Assembly (NCBI RefSeq): GCF_007992835.1
Contig: NZ_BKBA01000008.1
Span: forward strand, 124,001-188,000
Direction: 5' to 3'
DNA from: Knoellia locipacati
Lineage (GTDB): Bacteria > Actinomycetota > Actinomycetes > Actinomycetales > Dermatophilaceae
DNA length: 64,000 nt
Shown: positions 16,324-25,419 of the stretch, one piece after another
How positions within the stretch are numbered: the stretch's first letter is position 1
How the letters are laid out: each line of letters opens with the position of its first letter
Translations under genes and position numbers: made by a program
Notes under the pieces: generated by a model
Seen by the model: only the letters and a program-made list of their open reading frames with translations
Told to the model about the DNA's origin: nothing
Database searches by the model: none

Positions 16324-17409
16324 ATGAGCACCGTGTCACCTCCACCCACCCTTGCCATCGTCGGCGCCACCGGGGCCGTGGGCACCGTCGTGCGCGACGT
16401 CCTGCCCATGCGTCGCCACGCCTGGGGAGACGTGCGCCTCGCCGCGGGGGCCGAGGACGTCGGTTCCGTATGCCGTGTGGCCGGCGAGGACCTCACCGTC
16501 CAGGCCCTGACCCCTGAGTTCTTCAACGGCGTCGACGTCGCCGTGGTCGACATCCCCCCGGAGATCTCCGCCGAGTGGGCCGGCGTGGCCGTGGAGCGCG
16601 GTGCCGTCGTCATCGACAACAGCCCGACGTTCCGCCGCGACCCGCAGGTGCCGCTCGTCGTTCCCGAGATCAACCCCGAGGCCGTCAACGAGCGCCCTCG
16701 CGGCATCATCGCCAACCCGGGCGCGACCGTGATGACGATGATCGACGTCCTCGCCGTGCTGCACTCCCACTGGGAGCTCACGGAGCTCGTCGTCACGAGC
16801 TTCCAGGCGGCGTCGGGCCTGGGCCGGGCCGGCATGTCACGCCTCCACGACGAGATGGCCGTCGTCGGCGGCAGGCGCGAGCTCGGCATGGCGCCCGGTG
16901 ACGTGCGGCGGATCATCGAGCACGAGCTCGGCCCGAGCATGTTCGGTGGGCCGCTCGCCCTCAACGTCCTGCCCTTCGCGGGCTCGCACGTCGGTGACGG
17001 CTGGAGCTCGGAGGAGTCCAAGATCCGCCAGGAGACGCGCAAGATCCTCGGCATGCCCGACCTGCGGGTCTCGGCGACGTGCGTGCGCGTGCCGGTCGTG
17101 TCGACGCACTCGGTCTCGGTCCACGCGACCTTCGCCAAGCCGATCCAGGTCGACAAGGCGAGGCAGGCCCTCGTCGAGGCGCCGGCCGTCGTCGTCATGG
17201 ACGACCCCGAGCACGGCGACTTCCCGACGCCGGTCGACATCGTCGGCGCCGACCCGCGGTTCGTGGGGCGGATGCGCCAGGCGATCGACTTCCCACGCAC
17301 GCTCGACCTCTTCGTCTGCGGCGACAACCTGCGCAAGGGCGCGGCCCTCAACATGCTCCAGACCGCCGAGCTCGTCGCCGCGACGCTCTCACCGGTCCAG
17401 CCGGTCTAG
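16324..17409 (+). CDS. Aspartate-semialdehyde dehydrogenase homologue lacking the catalytic cysteine
   Basis: A 361-residue protein of the Asd family, which reduces aspartyl phosphate to the semialdehyde. The Rossmann loop is 'IVGATGAVGTVVRDVL', the phosphate region is 'VVIDNSPTFRRDPQVPLVVP', and the active-site histidine is in 'RVPVVSTHSVSVHATF'. The catalytic motif, normally NPNC(T/S)T, reads 'IIANPGATVMTM' at about residues 130-141, so Ala occupies the position of the nucleophilic Cys. The loop usually written FSAGG is 'VDIPPEIS'. Either this paralogue is non-catalytic or it does another job, and a second asd gene would be needed. It is tightly linked to aspartokinase, the usual place of the active enzyme. 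Confidence 0.8.
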   Translation: MSTVSPPPTLAIVGATGAVGTVVRDVLPMRRHAWGDVRLAAGAEDVGSVCRVAGEDLTVQALTPEFFNGVDVAVVDIPPEISAEWAGVAVERGAVVIDNSPTFRRDPQVPLVVPEINPEAVNERPRGIIANPGATVMTMIDVLAVLHSHWELTELVVTSFQAASGLGRAGMSRLHDEMAVVGGRRELGMAPGDVRRIIEHELGPSMFGGPLALNVLPFAGSHVGDGWSSEESKIRQETRKILGMPDLRVSATCVRVPVVSTHSVSVHATFAKPIQVDKARQALVEAPAVVVMDDPEHGDFPTPVDIVGADPRFVGRMRQAIDFPRTLDLFVCGDNLRKGAALNMLQTAELVAATLSPVQPV

Positions 17410-17444
17410 AGGTCCAGCCGGTCCAGAGGTCCAGCCGGTCCTGC
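17394..17444. repeat. Three tandem 17-bp repeats across the asd-like stop codon
   Basis: The unit GGTCCAGCCGGTCYAGA occurs at 17394, 17411 and 17428, the last copy ending CTGC. The first copy contains the TAG stop of the preceding gene; the second has CAG at the equivalent place. The repeat therefore adds no coding sequence unless the stop is lost. Confidence 0.85.
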
Positions 17445-17727
17445 CGTCGTCGTTACCGGCGCGCGGCCTCGCCGCCACGGCAGGCGCCCGGGTCTCGCGC
17501 GCGGGCGCCCCTTGACCCCGGCGTGACCTCCTGTCCTCGTGCCGGACACCTTGGTCTGCGACCCTGCGCGGACCGCGGGGGGTTGCGGTCGCCGGGGTCG
17601 TGCTCCAGATCGAGTCTCGTTTGGGTGACGACCTTGGCGTGTTACTCGTGTGACTGGTGTGACTCATGGTGAAATTCATCCACGCGGTTGTGGGACCGCC
17701 GTCGGTCGTGAGGTGTGAGGAGTGGTC
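17445..17727. other. Non-coding gap before the LytR_C gene
   Basis: No gene is visible. The only structure noted is the direct repeat GTGTGACT at 17648-17655 and 17657-17664, about 65 bases before the next start, which may be an activator site. The ribosome binding site GAGGAG lies at 17717-17722. Confidence 0.5.
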
Positions 17728-18720
17728 GTGTTCAGGAATCGGACGTCATCGCCCGGCCGCGAGTCGCTGCCCCGGCGCACGGGTCGCGCCGCCCGCGACC
17801 TCGGTCGACGGAGCCTGGGGATGACGCGTGACACCGTCCACAAGGAGCTGCTCGAGCGCGCCCGTGCGCAGGAGGAGCTCACCGACGACCAGATCTGGCG
17901 TCGCTACCAGTTCCGCCACCTCGCCGCCTTCATCACCATCCCGGCCGTCCTCCTCGGCACCGCGAGCATCGCCACGGCATACGGCACCGGGCTCATGTCC
18001 AACGAGCCCGCCAAGGTCGCGTGCCAGCCGGTCGTCGTCCCCGCGCCCGACCCGGCGTCGTTCCACATCAAGGTCCTCAACACCTCCGGGGTCAACGGCG
18101 CCGCCCACGCGGTCGGCAAGGACCTCACCCGCCGCGGGTTCACCGTCGTCGAGGCCTCCACCGCCCCGCGCACCCTCTACGTCAAGGCGCCCGTCCGGAT
18201 CTACTACGGCAAGGCCGGTCTCGACCAGGCCCTGCTCGCCGCCCAGACCGTCGCCGGGGCCGAGCTCGAGTTCGACGGTCGCTCCGGCACCTCCATCTCG
18301 TTCGTCCTCGGTGCCGAGTTCACGACGATGCTGCCCGCGCCGCCGCCCAAGCCGCCGGCCCAGAAGTCCTACAAGGTCAACGTCTACAACGCCACGTGGA
18401 AGCCCGGCCTGGCCAAGGCCGCCATGGCCGAGCTCGTGGCTCGCGGGTTCACCCCCGGCAAGCAGGGCAACGACCCCGACCACTCGTTCCTGCCCGACGA
18501 CGTCGCCGTCATCCGCCACGGGCCCGACGCCGACCTCGCCGCCGCACAGGTCGCCCGCCACATCAAGGGCGCGGTCCTGAGCGAGGTCCCCCGCAACAAC
18601 ATGGTCATCGACGTCGTCCTCGGCAACAAGTTCGAGCAGGTCACGCCCTCGGCCGAGCTGCCCCCGCGCGAGGCCGTGCGCAAGGACCCACCCCCGACCG
18701 TCTCGCGGCCCTGCGACTGA
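17728..18720 (+). CDS. Membrane-anchored protein with two LytR C-terminal (LytR_C) domains
   Basis: A 330-residue protein if GTG 17728 is used, which GAGGAG five bases upstream supports; GTG 17722 and ATG 17821 are alternatives. A basic cytoplasmic segment, a single membrane helix 'FITIPAVLLGTASIATAY' near residue 73-90, and an extracytoplasmic part follow. Two LytR_C modules are visible: 'FHIKVLNTSGVNGAAHAVGK' near 112 and 'YKVNVYNATWKPGLAKAAMA' near 213. These accompany wall-polymer ligases in many actinobacteria, but no LCP catalytic domain is present. A role at the cell envelope is inferred. Confidence 0.78.
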   Translation: MFRNRTSSPGRESLPRRTGRAARDLGRRSLGMTRDTVHKELLERARAQEELTDDQIWRRYQFRHLAAFITIPAVLLGTASIATAYGTGLMSNEPAKVACQPVVVPAPDPASFHIKVLNTSGVNGAAHAVGKDLTRRGFTVVEASTAPRTLYVKAPVRIYYGKAGLDQALLAAQTVAGAELEFDGRSGTSISFVLGAEFTTMLPAPPPKPPAQKSYKVNVYNATWKPGLAKAAMAELVARGFTPGKQGNDPDHSFLPDDVAVIRHGPDADLAAAQVARHIKGAVLSEVPRNNMVIDVVLGNKFEQVTPSAELPPREAVRKDPPPTVSRPCD

Positions 18721-18805
18721 CCCGCAAACGATCCGCAGTCGGCCGGGCGTCCACGAGTCGGGCACGCCCTGACTGTGCCGCCGGTCACACTGAGAGACTG
18801 TGCGC

Positions 18806-20005
18806 ATGGCTGTCCAGACCGTTGCCCTGCTCACCGCCGGTGGCCTCGCGCCCTGCCTGTCGTCCGCCGTGGGCGGGTTGATCGAGCGCTACACCGCGAT
18901 CGCTCCCGACGTGCGGATCATTGCGTACCAGAACGGGTATGCCGGCCTGCTCACCGGCCGTTCGGTGGAGGTCACCCCGGAGGTCCGTGAGGGTGCGGCA
19001 CTCCTCCACCGGTTCGGTGGCTCGCCCATCGGCAACAGCCGGGTCAAGCTCACCAACGTCGAGGACTGCGTGAGGCGCGGACTCGTCACGGAGGGTCAGG
19101 ACCCGTTGCACGTCGCGGCCGAGCAGCTGACGGCCGACGGCGTCGACGTGCTGCACACCATCGGCGGGGACGACACGAACACCACGGCAGCCGACCTCGC
19201 GGCATACCTCGCCTCGAACGACTACCCGCTCACCGTGGTGGGCCTGCCCAAGACGATCGACAACGACGTCATCCCGATCCGGCAGTCGCTCGGCGCGTGG
19301 ACCGCGGCCGAGCAGGGCGCGCTGTTCGCGCGCAACGTGCTCGCCGAGCACTCCTCCAACCCGCGGATGCTCATCATCCACGAGGTCATGGGGCGGCACT
19401 GCGGCTGGCTCACGGCCGAGACGGCCCGGCGGCACCACGCGTGGGTGGGGGAGCAGGAGTGGCTGCCCGGCATCGGCCTGGACTCGCGTCGCTGGGACGT
19501 GCACGCCGTCTTCGTCCCCGAGGCGCACATCGACCTCGCGGCCGAGAGCGCGCGGCTCAAGGCGGTCATGGACGAGATCGGCTGCGTCAACATCTTCCTG
19601 TCCGAGGGGGCCGGGGTGAGCGAGGTCGTCGCCGAGCTCGAGGCCAGCGGCCAGGAGGTGCCCGTCGACCCGTTCGGCCATGTCCAGCTCGACAAGGTCA
19701 ACCCCGGCGCGTGGTTCGGCAAGCAGTTCGCGCAGCGACTCGGCGCAGAGAAGGTCATGGTCCAGAAGTCCGGCTACTTCTCGCGCTCGGCCGCCGCCAA
19801 CGAGGAGGACCTCGCCCTCATCCGGCGCTGCACCGACTACGCCGTGGACGCCGCCCTGCGCGGCGAGTCCGGGGTCGTGGGCGAGGACGAGGAGCGCGGT
19901 GACGAGCTGCGTGCGGTCGAGTTCCCGCGGATCGCCGGCGGCAAGGCGTTCGACGCCTCCGTGCCGTGGTTCGTCGAGCTCAAGGAGTCGATCGACCAGA
20001 CCTGA
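18806..20005 (+). CDS. 6-phosphofructokinase, pyrophosphate-dependent type
   Basis: A 399-residue PFK of the long actinobacterial group. The donor-site motif is 'IGGDDTNTTAADLA' near residue 113, with Asp where ATP-dependent enzymes carry Gly (GGDG), and the catalytic loop is 'GLPKTIDNDVIP' near 147, with Lys replacing Gly of PGTIDND. Both features mark PPi use. 'HEVMGRHCGWLTAETA' near 192 binds fructose 6-phosphate. The enzyme would run reversibly between glycolysis and gluconeogenesis. It starts at ATG 18806, six bases after GAGACT, without a Shine-Dalgarno. Confidence 0.9.
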   Translation: MAVQTVALLTAGGLAPCLSSAVGGLIERYTAIAPDVRIIAYQNGYAGLLTGRSVEVTPEVREGAALLHRFGGSPIGNSRVKLTNVEDCVRRGLVTEGQDPLHVAAEQLTADGVDVLHTIGGDDTNTTAADLAAYLASNDYPLTVVGLPKTIDNDVIPIRQSLGAWTAAEQGALFARNVLAEHSSNPRMLIIHEVMGRHCGWLTAETARRHHAWVGEQEWLPGIGLDSRRWDVHAVFVPEAHIDLAAESARLKAVMDEIGCVNIFLSEGAGVSEVVAELEASGQEVPVDPFGHVQLDKVNPGAWFGKQFAQRLGAEKVMVQKSGYFSRSAAANEEDLALIRRCTDYAVDAALRGESGVVGEDEERGDELRAVEFPRIAGGKAFDASVPWFVELKESIDQT

Positions 20006-20034
20006 CGCGGGCCGGGTGGTGACGCGTCGTGCCC

Positions 20035-21246
20035 TCACCCACCGGTGCGGGCGGGGTGCGGCGCGCCCGTCGAGGGGGAGTCGTCCACCATCTCGTGCGT
20101 CACGCCGTAGGTCGTGCGCAGGCGCACCTCCTGCCGGTCGGTGTAGGCCTCGCCGCGCCGGCGCCGCCACTCCACGAGTGCGGGTACGCGGTCCATCGCC
20201 CGGTTGACCACGCCGAACGGTCGACCGAGCCCGGCGACGACGGGTCCGACCCGGGACGGGGGCACGCCGAGGTCGTCGGCGATGTCGTCGCCCAGGAAGA
20301 GGCGCTCGAGGCCGTGGACGGTGGTCGGCGACCACCGCCGGAACGGCCCGAGGAGGAGGTCGAGCTCGGGCACGAGGAACTCGGTGTTGATCCCGCGCAC
20401 GAGGGCCCGGCAGAAGTCCTCCACCGGCGGGCGCGTCATGAGGTGCAGCTCCTCGAGCGCCTCCTGGTCGGCCTGCGTCGCGGGCAGCAGGTCCGGGACG
20501 ACACCGAGCAGGTGGCCGAGGTAGCGCCAGCGGGCGTAGTGGCCGTCGGCGACCTCGTGGGGACGGAAGTGCACGCCGACGCGTGCCAGGGCCCGGATGA
20601 CGATGAGGCAGAACTCGTCGACCGTGTAGGCGAGGTGGGCCTGCGAGATCGGCTCGCCCCAGGCCTCGAGGTCCCAGGCCGGGTCGTCGCGCAGGTGGCG
20701 GCGCACGAAGGCGTGGATCATCCGCACACGCACGGTGCGCTCGAAGCCGGGGGAGAACCTCCCCAGGCCCCCGGGTCTCGTCACCGCGCGCAGCCACGTC
20801 GCCACCTCGATGGTGCGCATGCCGGCGCTCTCGACGTAGCGGCCGGTCATCGCCAGCGGGCGCGAGGCGGTCGGGTTGGCATACCCGACGAGGAGCGAGG
20901 CCGCACCCAGGACGATGCCCGTCTCGCGGCTGTGGCGCGCGAGGTCGCGGACGCCCGCATCGATCGCCGGGAGGTCGACCCACTCGGGCACGTCGTCGAG
21001 CTGGGCGAAGAGTGCCACGAGGCTCGCGGGCGCGTCGGGGACCGTGTCGATGCCGTCGGCGAGCGCCTGTCGCAGCAGTCGCATGAAGCGTCCGCGACCG
21101 ATCCGGGCGGCCTCGTCGGCGCAGGCGTCCGCGAGCGGGTCGCCGACCCACATGCCCGCGAGGTAGGCCGACCCGAGCGTGCTGTGGCGGGCGACCGCCT
21201 CGGTCGCGTTGCGCACGCTCGTCGGTGGGGCGGGTGCCTCGGCCAC
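20035..21246 (-). CDS. MpaB/DUF2236-family oxygenase-like protein
   Basis: A 403-residue helical protein related to the DUF2236 family, which includes latex-clearing and MpaB-type haem proteins. Typical segments are 'FSPGFERTVRVRMIHAFVRR' near residue 173 and 'HLAYTVDEFCLIVIRALARV' near 215. The family binds b-type haem through conserved His/Arg residues; the candidate ligands here are not provable by eye. The start is GTG 21246, preceded by TACGCT and six bases, so probably leaderless. It is convergent with the phosphofructokinase gene (29-base gap). Confidence 0.75.
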   Translation of the reverse strand: MAEAPAPPTSVRNATEAVARHSTLGSAYLAGMWVGDPLADACADEAARIGRGRFMRLLRQALADGIDTVPDAPASLVALFAQLDDVPEWVDLPAIDAGVRDLARHSRETGIVLGAASLLVGYANPTASRPLAMTGRYVESAGMRTIEVATWLRAVTRPGGLGRFSPGFERTVRVRMIHAFVRRHLRDDPAWDLEAWGEPISQAHLAYTVDEFCLIVIRALARVGVHFRPHEVADGHYARWRYLGHLLGVVPDLLPATQADQEALEELHLMTRPPVEDFCRALVRGINTEFLVPELDLLLGPFRRWSPTTVHGLERLFLGDDIADDLGVPPSRVGPVVAGLGRPFGVVNRAMDRVPALVEWRRRRGEAYTDRQEVRLRTTYGVTHEMVDDSPSTGAPHPARTGG

Positions 21247-21371
21247 CCTCCGAGCGTACGAGCGAAGGGCTACGGGCGGAAGAGCCCGGGAGTCAGCGAG
21301 CGACGAGTATCTGGAGCCCTTCTCGCGGCTCCTCTCTGACGCCACACTGGGAACGAGGAGAGGAGCAGGTC

Positions 21372-22340
21372 ATGGTCAACGTGCCAGCCGAGGTGCCTGA
21401 GATGCCGGAGGTGCCAGCCGTCCCGGGCGTGGCCCAGATCATCACACCGCCGACCGTGCGGGCCAGCGCGTCCGTGCGCACCTACCGCTACCTGCGGCTC
21501 AGCCTCGTGGGGCTCGTCGTGCTCCTGCTGTTCTGCGTGTGGCTCGAGCGGCTCGGGGGTCTGGAGGCCAACCGACACCTCGGGTCGATCAGTGCCTACT
21601 ACTACACGCCGGCCCGCAGCGTCTTCGTCGGAGCACTCGTGGCCATCGGCATCAGCCTCGTCGCCATCGTCGGCCGTCGCGGGTTCGAGGACACGGCGCT
21701 CAACATCGCCGGGATGCTCGCACCCGTCGTGGCCATGGTGCCGACGCCACGGGGCGCCGGGGGTGCGCCGTGCGACCCGGACGGTCGCTGCTCGGTGCCG
21801 CCGGAGTTCGTGCCGTCGGTCGTCAACAACATCTGGGGTCTCGTCGCGCTGGGCGTCCTCGGACTCGCTCTCGGTGGGTGGGTCGTCGTGGCCCGGCGGC
21901 AGTCCTCGCGGGCGACCCGGATCGGCTTCTTCCTCGCCGCCGGGGTGTTCGTCGCGTTCTTCCTCTGGTTCCGGTTCGGGCGGGACTCCTTCCTCGACAC
22001 CGCCCACTTCGGCGCCGCGGTGCCCCTGTTCGGCCTCATCACCGCCGTGGCGTTCGTCAACGCCCGCAAGGCCCGTGGCCGCCGCGACCGGGCCGGCGAC
22101 GCGAAGGCCGCGCGGGCCTATGCGTCGGTCTACGGCGGGGTCGCCCTCGTCATGGCCGTGACCTTCGGCGCCGCCATCGTGCTCGCGCTCATGGACCAGC
22201 TGGGTGGCGGCGGGACACCGGACGAGTGGGTGCTGTGGGTCGAGGTCGTCCTGCTCGTGTCGTTCGCCGTCTTCTGGGTGACCCAGACGTTCGACTTCTG
22301 GACCGACGGCCTGCCGGAGGAGGCGGCTGTCCGGACCTGA
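21372..22340 (+). CDS. Multi-pass membrane protein of unknown function
   Basis: A 322-residue protein with about seven hydrophobic segments. A hydrophilic N-terminus with 'VPAEVPEMPEVPAVPGV' comes before the first helix. 'GSISAYYYTPARSVFVGALV' near residue 75 is the most distinctive motif. An extracytoplasmic loop carries two cysteines in 'GAPCDPDGRCSVP', which may form a disulfide. The start at ATG 21372 has GAGGAGAGGAGCAGGTC before it. It is divergent from the MpaB-like gene. I do not recognise a function. Confidence 0.72.
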   Translation: MVNVPAEVPEMPEVPAVPGVAQIITPPTVRASASVRTYRYLRLSLVGLVVLLLFCVWLERLGGLEANRHLGSISAYYYTPARSVFVGALVAIGISLVAIVGRRGFEDTALNIAGMLAPVVAMVPTPRGAGGAPCDPDGRCSVPPEFVPSVVNNIWGLVALGVLGLALGGWVVVARRQSSRATRIGFFLAAGVFVAFFLWFRFGRDSFLDTAHFGAAVPLFGLITAVAFVNARKARGRRDRAGDAKAARAYASVYGGVALVMAVTFGAAIVLALMDQLGGGGTPDEWVLWVEVVLLVSFAVFWVTQTFDFWTDGLPEEAAVRT

Positions 22341-22425
22341 CACCTTCGAGGGTTCCTGCTCGCTCCACGGCCCGACGAAGGACAATGGGACGGCGCCGGA
22401 CGGCACGGGAACCTGGAGGAGTGGG

Positions 22426-23694
22426 ATGCACGAGCAGCACGACGGGTCGACCCGTGTGGCAGGGGCCTGGCTGGGGTCCGCCTGGCACGAACGGTGGCTC
22501 GAGGCCGAGACCGACCGGCTGCTCGAGTTCGGTCGCGGGTCGCGACTCGCAGACGGCGGCTTCGCACGCCAGGGGGACGACGGGACGGCCCAGGACGGCC
22601 CGCTCGAGCTCTGGCTCACGTGCCGGATGACGCACGTCCACTCCCTCGGGCACCTCATGGGCCGGCCCGGGTGCGGTGCGCTCGCCGACCACGGCGTCGC
22701 TGCCATCACCACGCTCTTCGCCGACGCCGAGCACGGCGGCTGGTTCTCGCAGGTCGGCCGTGACGGGGTGCCCCGGTCGACGGCCAAGGAGGCCTACCCG
22801 CATGCCTTCGTCATCCTCGCCTCCTCGAGCGCCACCGCTGCCGGGCGGCCCGGGGCCGATGCGCTCCTCGCCTCCGCGCTCGACGTGAGCGAGCGCTTCT
22901 TCTGGGACGAGGAGCAGGGGATGGCGGTGGAGGAGTGGGACCGCGCGTTCAACGCCCTCGACGGCTACCGCGGCGTCAACGCCAACATGCACACCGTCGA
23001 GGCCTACCTCGCCGCCGCTGACGTGACGGGTCAGCGGGTCTGGCTCGACCGCGCGGTCCGCATCCTCGAGCGGGTCGTCCACGGCTGGGCCCGCGAGTGG
23101 TCGTGGCGCCTGCCGGAGCACTTCGACGCCACGTGGACCGCGGTGCCCGACTACAACCGCGACCGGCCCGCCGACCCGTTCCGTCCCTTCGGCGCCACGA
23201 TCGGCCACTGGTTCGAGTGGGCCCGCCTCACGCTCCACGCCCGCGCCGCCCTCACCGCCCTCGGCGACGAGCCCGCCGCGTGGATGCTCGACGACCCGCA
23301 GGGCCTCTTCGACGCCGGGGTGCGCGAGGGCTGGGCCGTCGACGGCTCGCCGGGCTTCGTCTACACCGTCGACTTCGAGGGGCAGCCCGTCGTGCGCGAG
23401 CGCATGCACTGGGTGGCCGCCGAGGCGATCGGAGCGGCGGCCACGCTGCACCACGCGACGGGCGACCCGGCATACGAGCACTGGTACCGCACGTGGTGGG
23501 ACTACGTCGACACCGAGGTCATCGACCGGGTGGGCGGCTCCTGGTGGCACGAGCTCAGCCCCGCGGGCGAGGTCTCGCGCACGACGTGGGACACCAAGGC
23601 CGACCTCTACCACGCGGTGCAGGCGACGCTCATCCCACGGCTGCCGCTCACCCCGTCGCTCGCCACCGCCCTGCGGGACCTGCCCCGCGACTGA
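22426..23694 (+). CDS. AGE-family sugar epimerase/isomerase (YihS or mannose-isomerase-like)
   Basis: A 422-residue alpha/alpha-barrel protein of the N-acylglucosamine 2-epimerase superfamily. Likely catalytic histidines lie in 'NANMHTVEAYLAA' near residue 190, 'RERMHWVAAEAIG' near 327 and 'WDTKADLYHAVQATLIPR' near 390, which match the aldose-ketose isomerases YihS and mannose isomerase. The reaction would interconvert an aldose and ketose such as mannose and fructose. The start at ATG 22426 has GGAGTGGG before it. It ends just before a strong terminator and tRNA-Pro. Confidence 0.82.
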   Translation: MHEQHDGSTRVAGAWLGSAWHERWLEAETDRLLEFGRGSRLADGGFARQGDDGTAQDGPLELWLTCRMTHVHSLGHLMGRPGCGALADHGVAAITTLFADAEHGGWFSQVGRDGVPRSTAKEAYPHAFVILASSSATAAGRPGADALLASALDVSERFFWDEEQGMAVEEWDRAFNALDGYRGVNANMHTVEAYLAAADVTGQRVWLDRAVRILERVVHGWAREWSWRLPEHFDATWTAVPDYNRDRPADPFRPFGATIGHWFEWARLTLHARAALTALGDEPAAWMLDDPQGLFDAGVREGWAVDGSPGFVYTVDFEGQPVVRERMHWVAAEAIGAAATLHHATGDPAYEHWYRTWWDYVDTEVIDRVGGSWWHELSPAGEVSRTTWDTKADLYHAVQATLIPRLPLTPSLATALRDLPRD

Positions 23695-23718
23695 GCCGCC
23701 GACCGACCCCGAGCAGCA

Positions 23719-23753
23719 CGAAGGCCCTCCGCTCGCTAAGCGGAGGGCCTTCG
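23719..23753. terminator. Strong hairpin terminator
   Basis: A perfect 15-bp stem (23719-23733 with 23739-23753) and a five-base loop CGCTA. It lies between the isomerase gene and the convergent tRNA gene and can serve both strands. Confidence 0.88.
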
Positions 23754-23758
23754 TGTCA

Positions 23759-23836
<78 letters not shown>

Positions 23837-23915
23837 TGGCTCGTCACTGCCCTTGCAGACGGCGACACCAGAGGATAGCCGACGGTCGCCCACCTCCCGA
23901 AATCGGTTCCCGGCG

Positions 23916-24857
23916 TCAGCGCGCGACGAGGGTGAGCAGCGTCGCCTCGGGGCGACAGGCGAACCGGACGGGAGCGTACGGCGAGGTCCCGAGTCCTGCC
24001 GAGACGTGCAGGTATGCCGCCCGCTCGGGTTCCGTGGGCACCTGGCCTCCCGCTCCCGGCCACCACCGCGACAGGCCCTTGGCCCGACCCCGGTCGAGGT
24101 CGCAGTTGGTCACCAGGGCGCCGTAGAACGGCACCGCCAGCTGTCCGCCGTGGGTGTGGCCTGCGAGGACGAGCCCGGCGCCGTCGGCGGTCATGGCGTC
24201 GAGCACCCGCTGGTAGGGCGCGTGCACGAGACCCACCGTCAGCGCGACGTCGGGGGCAGCGGGTCCGGACACCGCGGCATACCGGTCGTACTCGATGTGC
24301 GGGTCGTCGACGCCGACGAGCTCGACGCGGTGCGGACCCATCGTCACCGTCGTGCGCGCGTTGTCGAGGTCGGACCAGCCGCCCGCCCGCAGCCCGGCGA
24401 CGAGCTCGTCCACGGGCAGGTCGGTGCGCGGGGCCTTGGGTGCCTTGGCATAGCTCGGGGTGAGGTAGCGGGCAGGGTTCTTGGGGACCGGACCGAAGCG
24501 GTCGTTGGAGCCGAGCACGAAGGCCCCGGGGAACTCCATGAGCGGCTCCATGGCCCGCAGCAGCGGACCCACGGCGTCGACGTGCGCGAGGTTGTCGCCG
24601 GAGTTGACGACGAAGTCCGGTGCGAGCGCGGCGAGGTCACGCACCCACGCGATCTTGCGGCGCTGGTCGGGCATGAGGTGCAGGTCGCTCACCTGGAGAA
24701 GGCGCACCGGCTGCGATCCCGCGGGCAGCACCGGCACGGTCTCCTCGCGCAGCGCGAACCAGTTCCGCTCGACGAGCGCTGCGTAGGCCACCCCCGCGAC
24801 CCCGGTCGCCGCCACTCCGGCCACGGCGGTCAAGGTGGTCCGGATCGGGGAGGTCAT
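23916..24857 (-). CDS. Membrane-anchored metallophosphoesterase
   Basis: A 313-residue calcineurin-like phosphoesterase. Metal-binding motifs are 'VSDLHLMP' near residue 56, 'NSGDNLAH' near 85, 'VLGSNDRFGP' (GNHD-type) near 115, and 'LAGHTHGGQL' near 235. An N-terminal hydrophobic stretch suggests a membrane anchor. It corresponds by position to Rv3683 of M. tuberculosis, which also neighbours ponA2. GATACT lies six bases before the ATG at 24857, so it is probably leaderless and shares a 43-base divergent control region with the yqeY gene. The substrate is unknown. Confidence 0.87.
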   Translation of the reverse strand: MTSPIRTTLTAVAGVAATGVAGVAYAALVERNWFALREETVPVLPAGSQPVRLLQVSDLHLMPDQRRKIAWVRDLAALAPDFVVNSGDNLAHVDAVGPLLRAMEPLMEFPGAFVLGSNDRFGPVPKNPARYLTPSYAKAPKAPRTDLPVDELVAGLRAGGWSDLDNARTTVTMGPHRVELVGVDDPHIEYDRYAAVSGPAAPDVALTVGLVHAPYQRVLDAMTADGAGLVLAGHTHGGQLAVPFYGALVTNCDLDRGRAKGLSRWWPGAGGQVPTEPERAAYLHVSAGLGTSPYAPVRFACRPEATLLTLVAR

Positions 24858-24900
24858 CACCCCAGTATCCCGGTTGACGGCGGGTGCGAGACTTGGGGGC

Positions 24901-25362
24901 ATGACCGACACGACTCTCAAGGGGACGCTCCGCAGCGACCTCCACGACGCGATCCGCAGCCAGGACAAGGTCCGCTCCGGCACGCTGCGCATGACGCTCA
25001 CCGCCATCACCAACGCCGAGGTGGCCGGTGACGAGGCCAAGGAGCTCAGCGACGACGAGGTCCTCAAGGTCATCGCCAAGGAGGCCAAGAAGCGCAAGGA
25101 GGCGTCCACGGCATACACCGAGGCGTCCCGCCCCGAGCTCGCCGCGACCGAGGACGCCGAGCTGGCCGTCCTCGAGACCTACCTGCCCAAGCAGCTCGAC
25201 GACGCCGAGCTCGAGCGCATCGTGCGCGCCGCCGTCGAGAGCTCCGGCGCCACCGGCATGGCGCAGATGGGGCAGGTCATGAAGGCCGCACAGGGCGAGA
25301 TCGCCGGTCGCGCCGACGGTGGCCGGGTGGCCGCCATCGTCAAGCGGGTCCTCGCCGGCTGA
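24901..25362 (+). CDS. GatB/YqeY domain protein
   Basis: A 153-residue YqeY-type protein. It has a helical N-terminal region ('VRSGTLRMTLTAITNAEV'), the linker 'EAKKRKEASTAY', and the tRNA-binding-like C-terminal part 'LAVLETYLPKQLDDAELERI'. Such stand-alone relatives of the GatB tail are widespread; a role in tRNA-dependent amidation is suspected but unproven. It starts at ATG 24901 seven bases after GAGACT, with no Shine-Dalgarno. It is convergent with ponA2 and separated from it by a hairpin. Confidence 0.88.
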   Translation: MTDTTLKGTLRSDLHDAIRSQDKVRSGTLRMTLTAITNAEVAGDEAKELSDDEVLKVIAKEAKKRKEASTAYTEASRPELAATEDAELAVLETYLPKQLDDAELERIVRAAVESSGATGMAQMGQVMKAAQGEIAGRADGGRVAAIVKRVLAG

Positions 25363-25380
25363 GCCCGCGCCCACGAACGC

Positions 25381-25412
25381 GATGACCCCCACCGGATCCG
25401 GTGGGGGTCATC
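25381..25412. terminator. Bidirectional hairpin terminator
   Basis: GATGACCCCCACCGG pairs with CCGGTGGGGGTCATC around a two- to six-base loop centred on GGATCC. It lies between the convergent yqeY and PBP genes. Confidence 0.85.
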
Positions 25413-25419
25413 GCATCGT

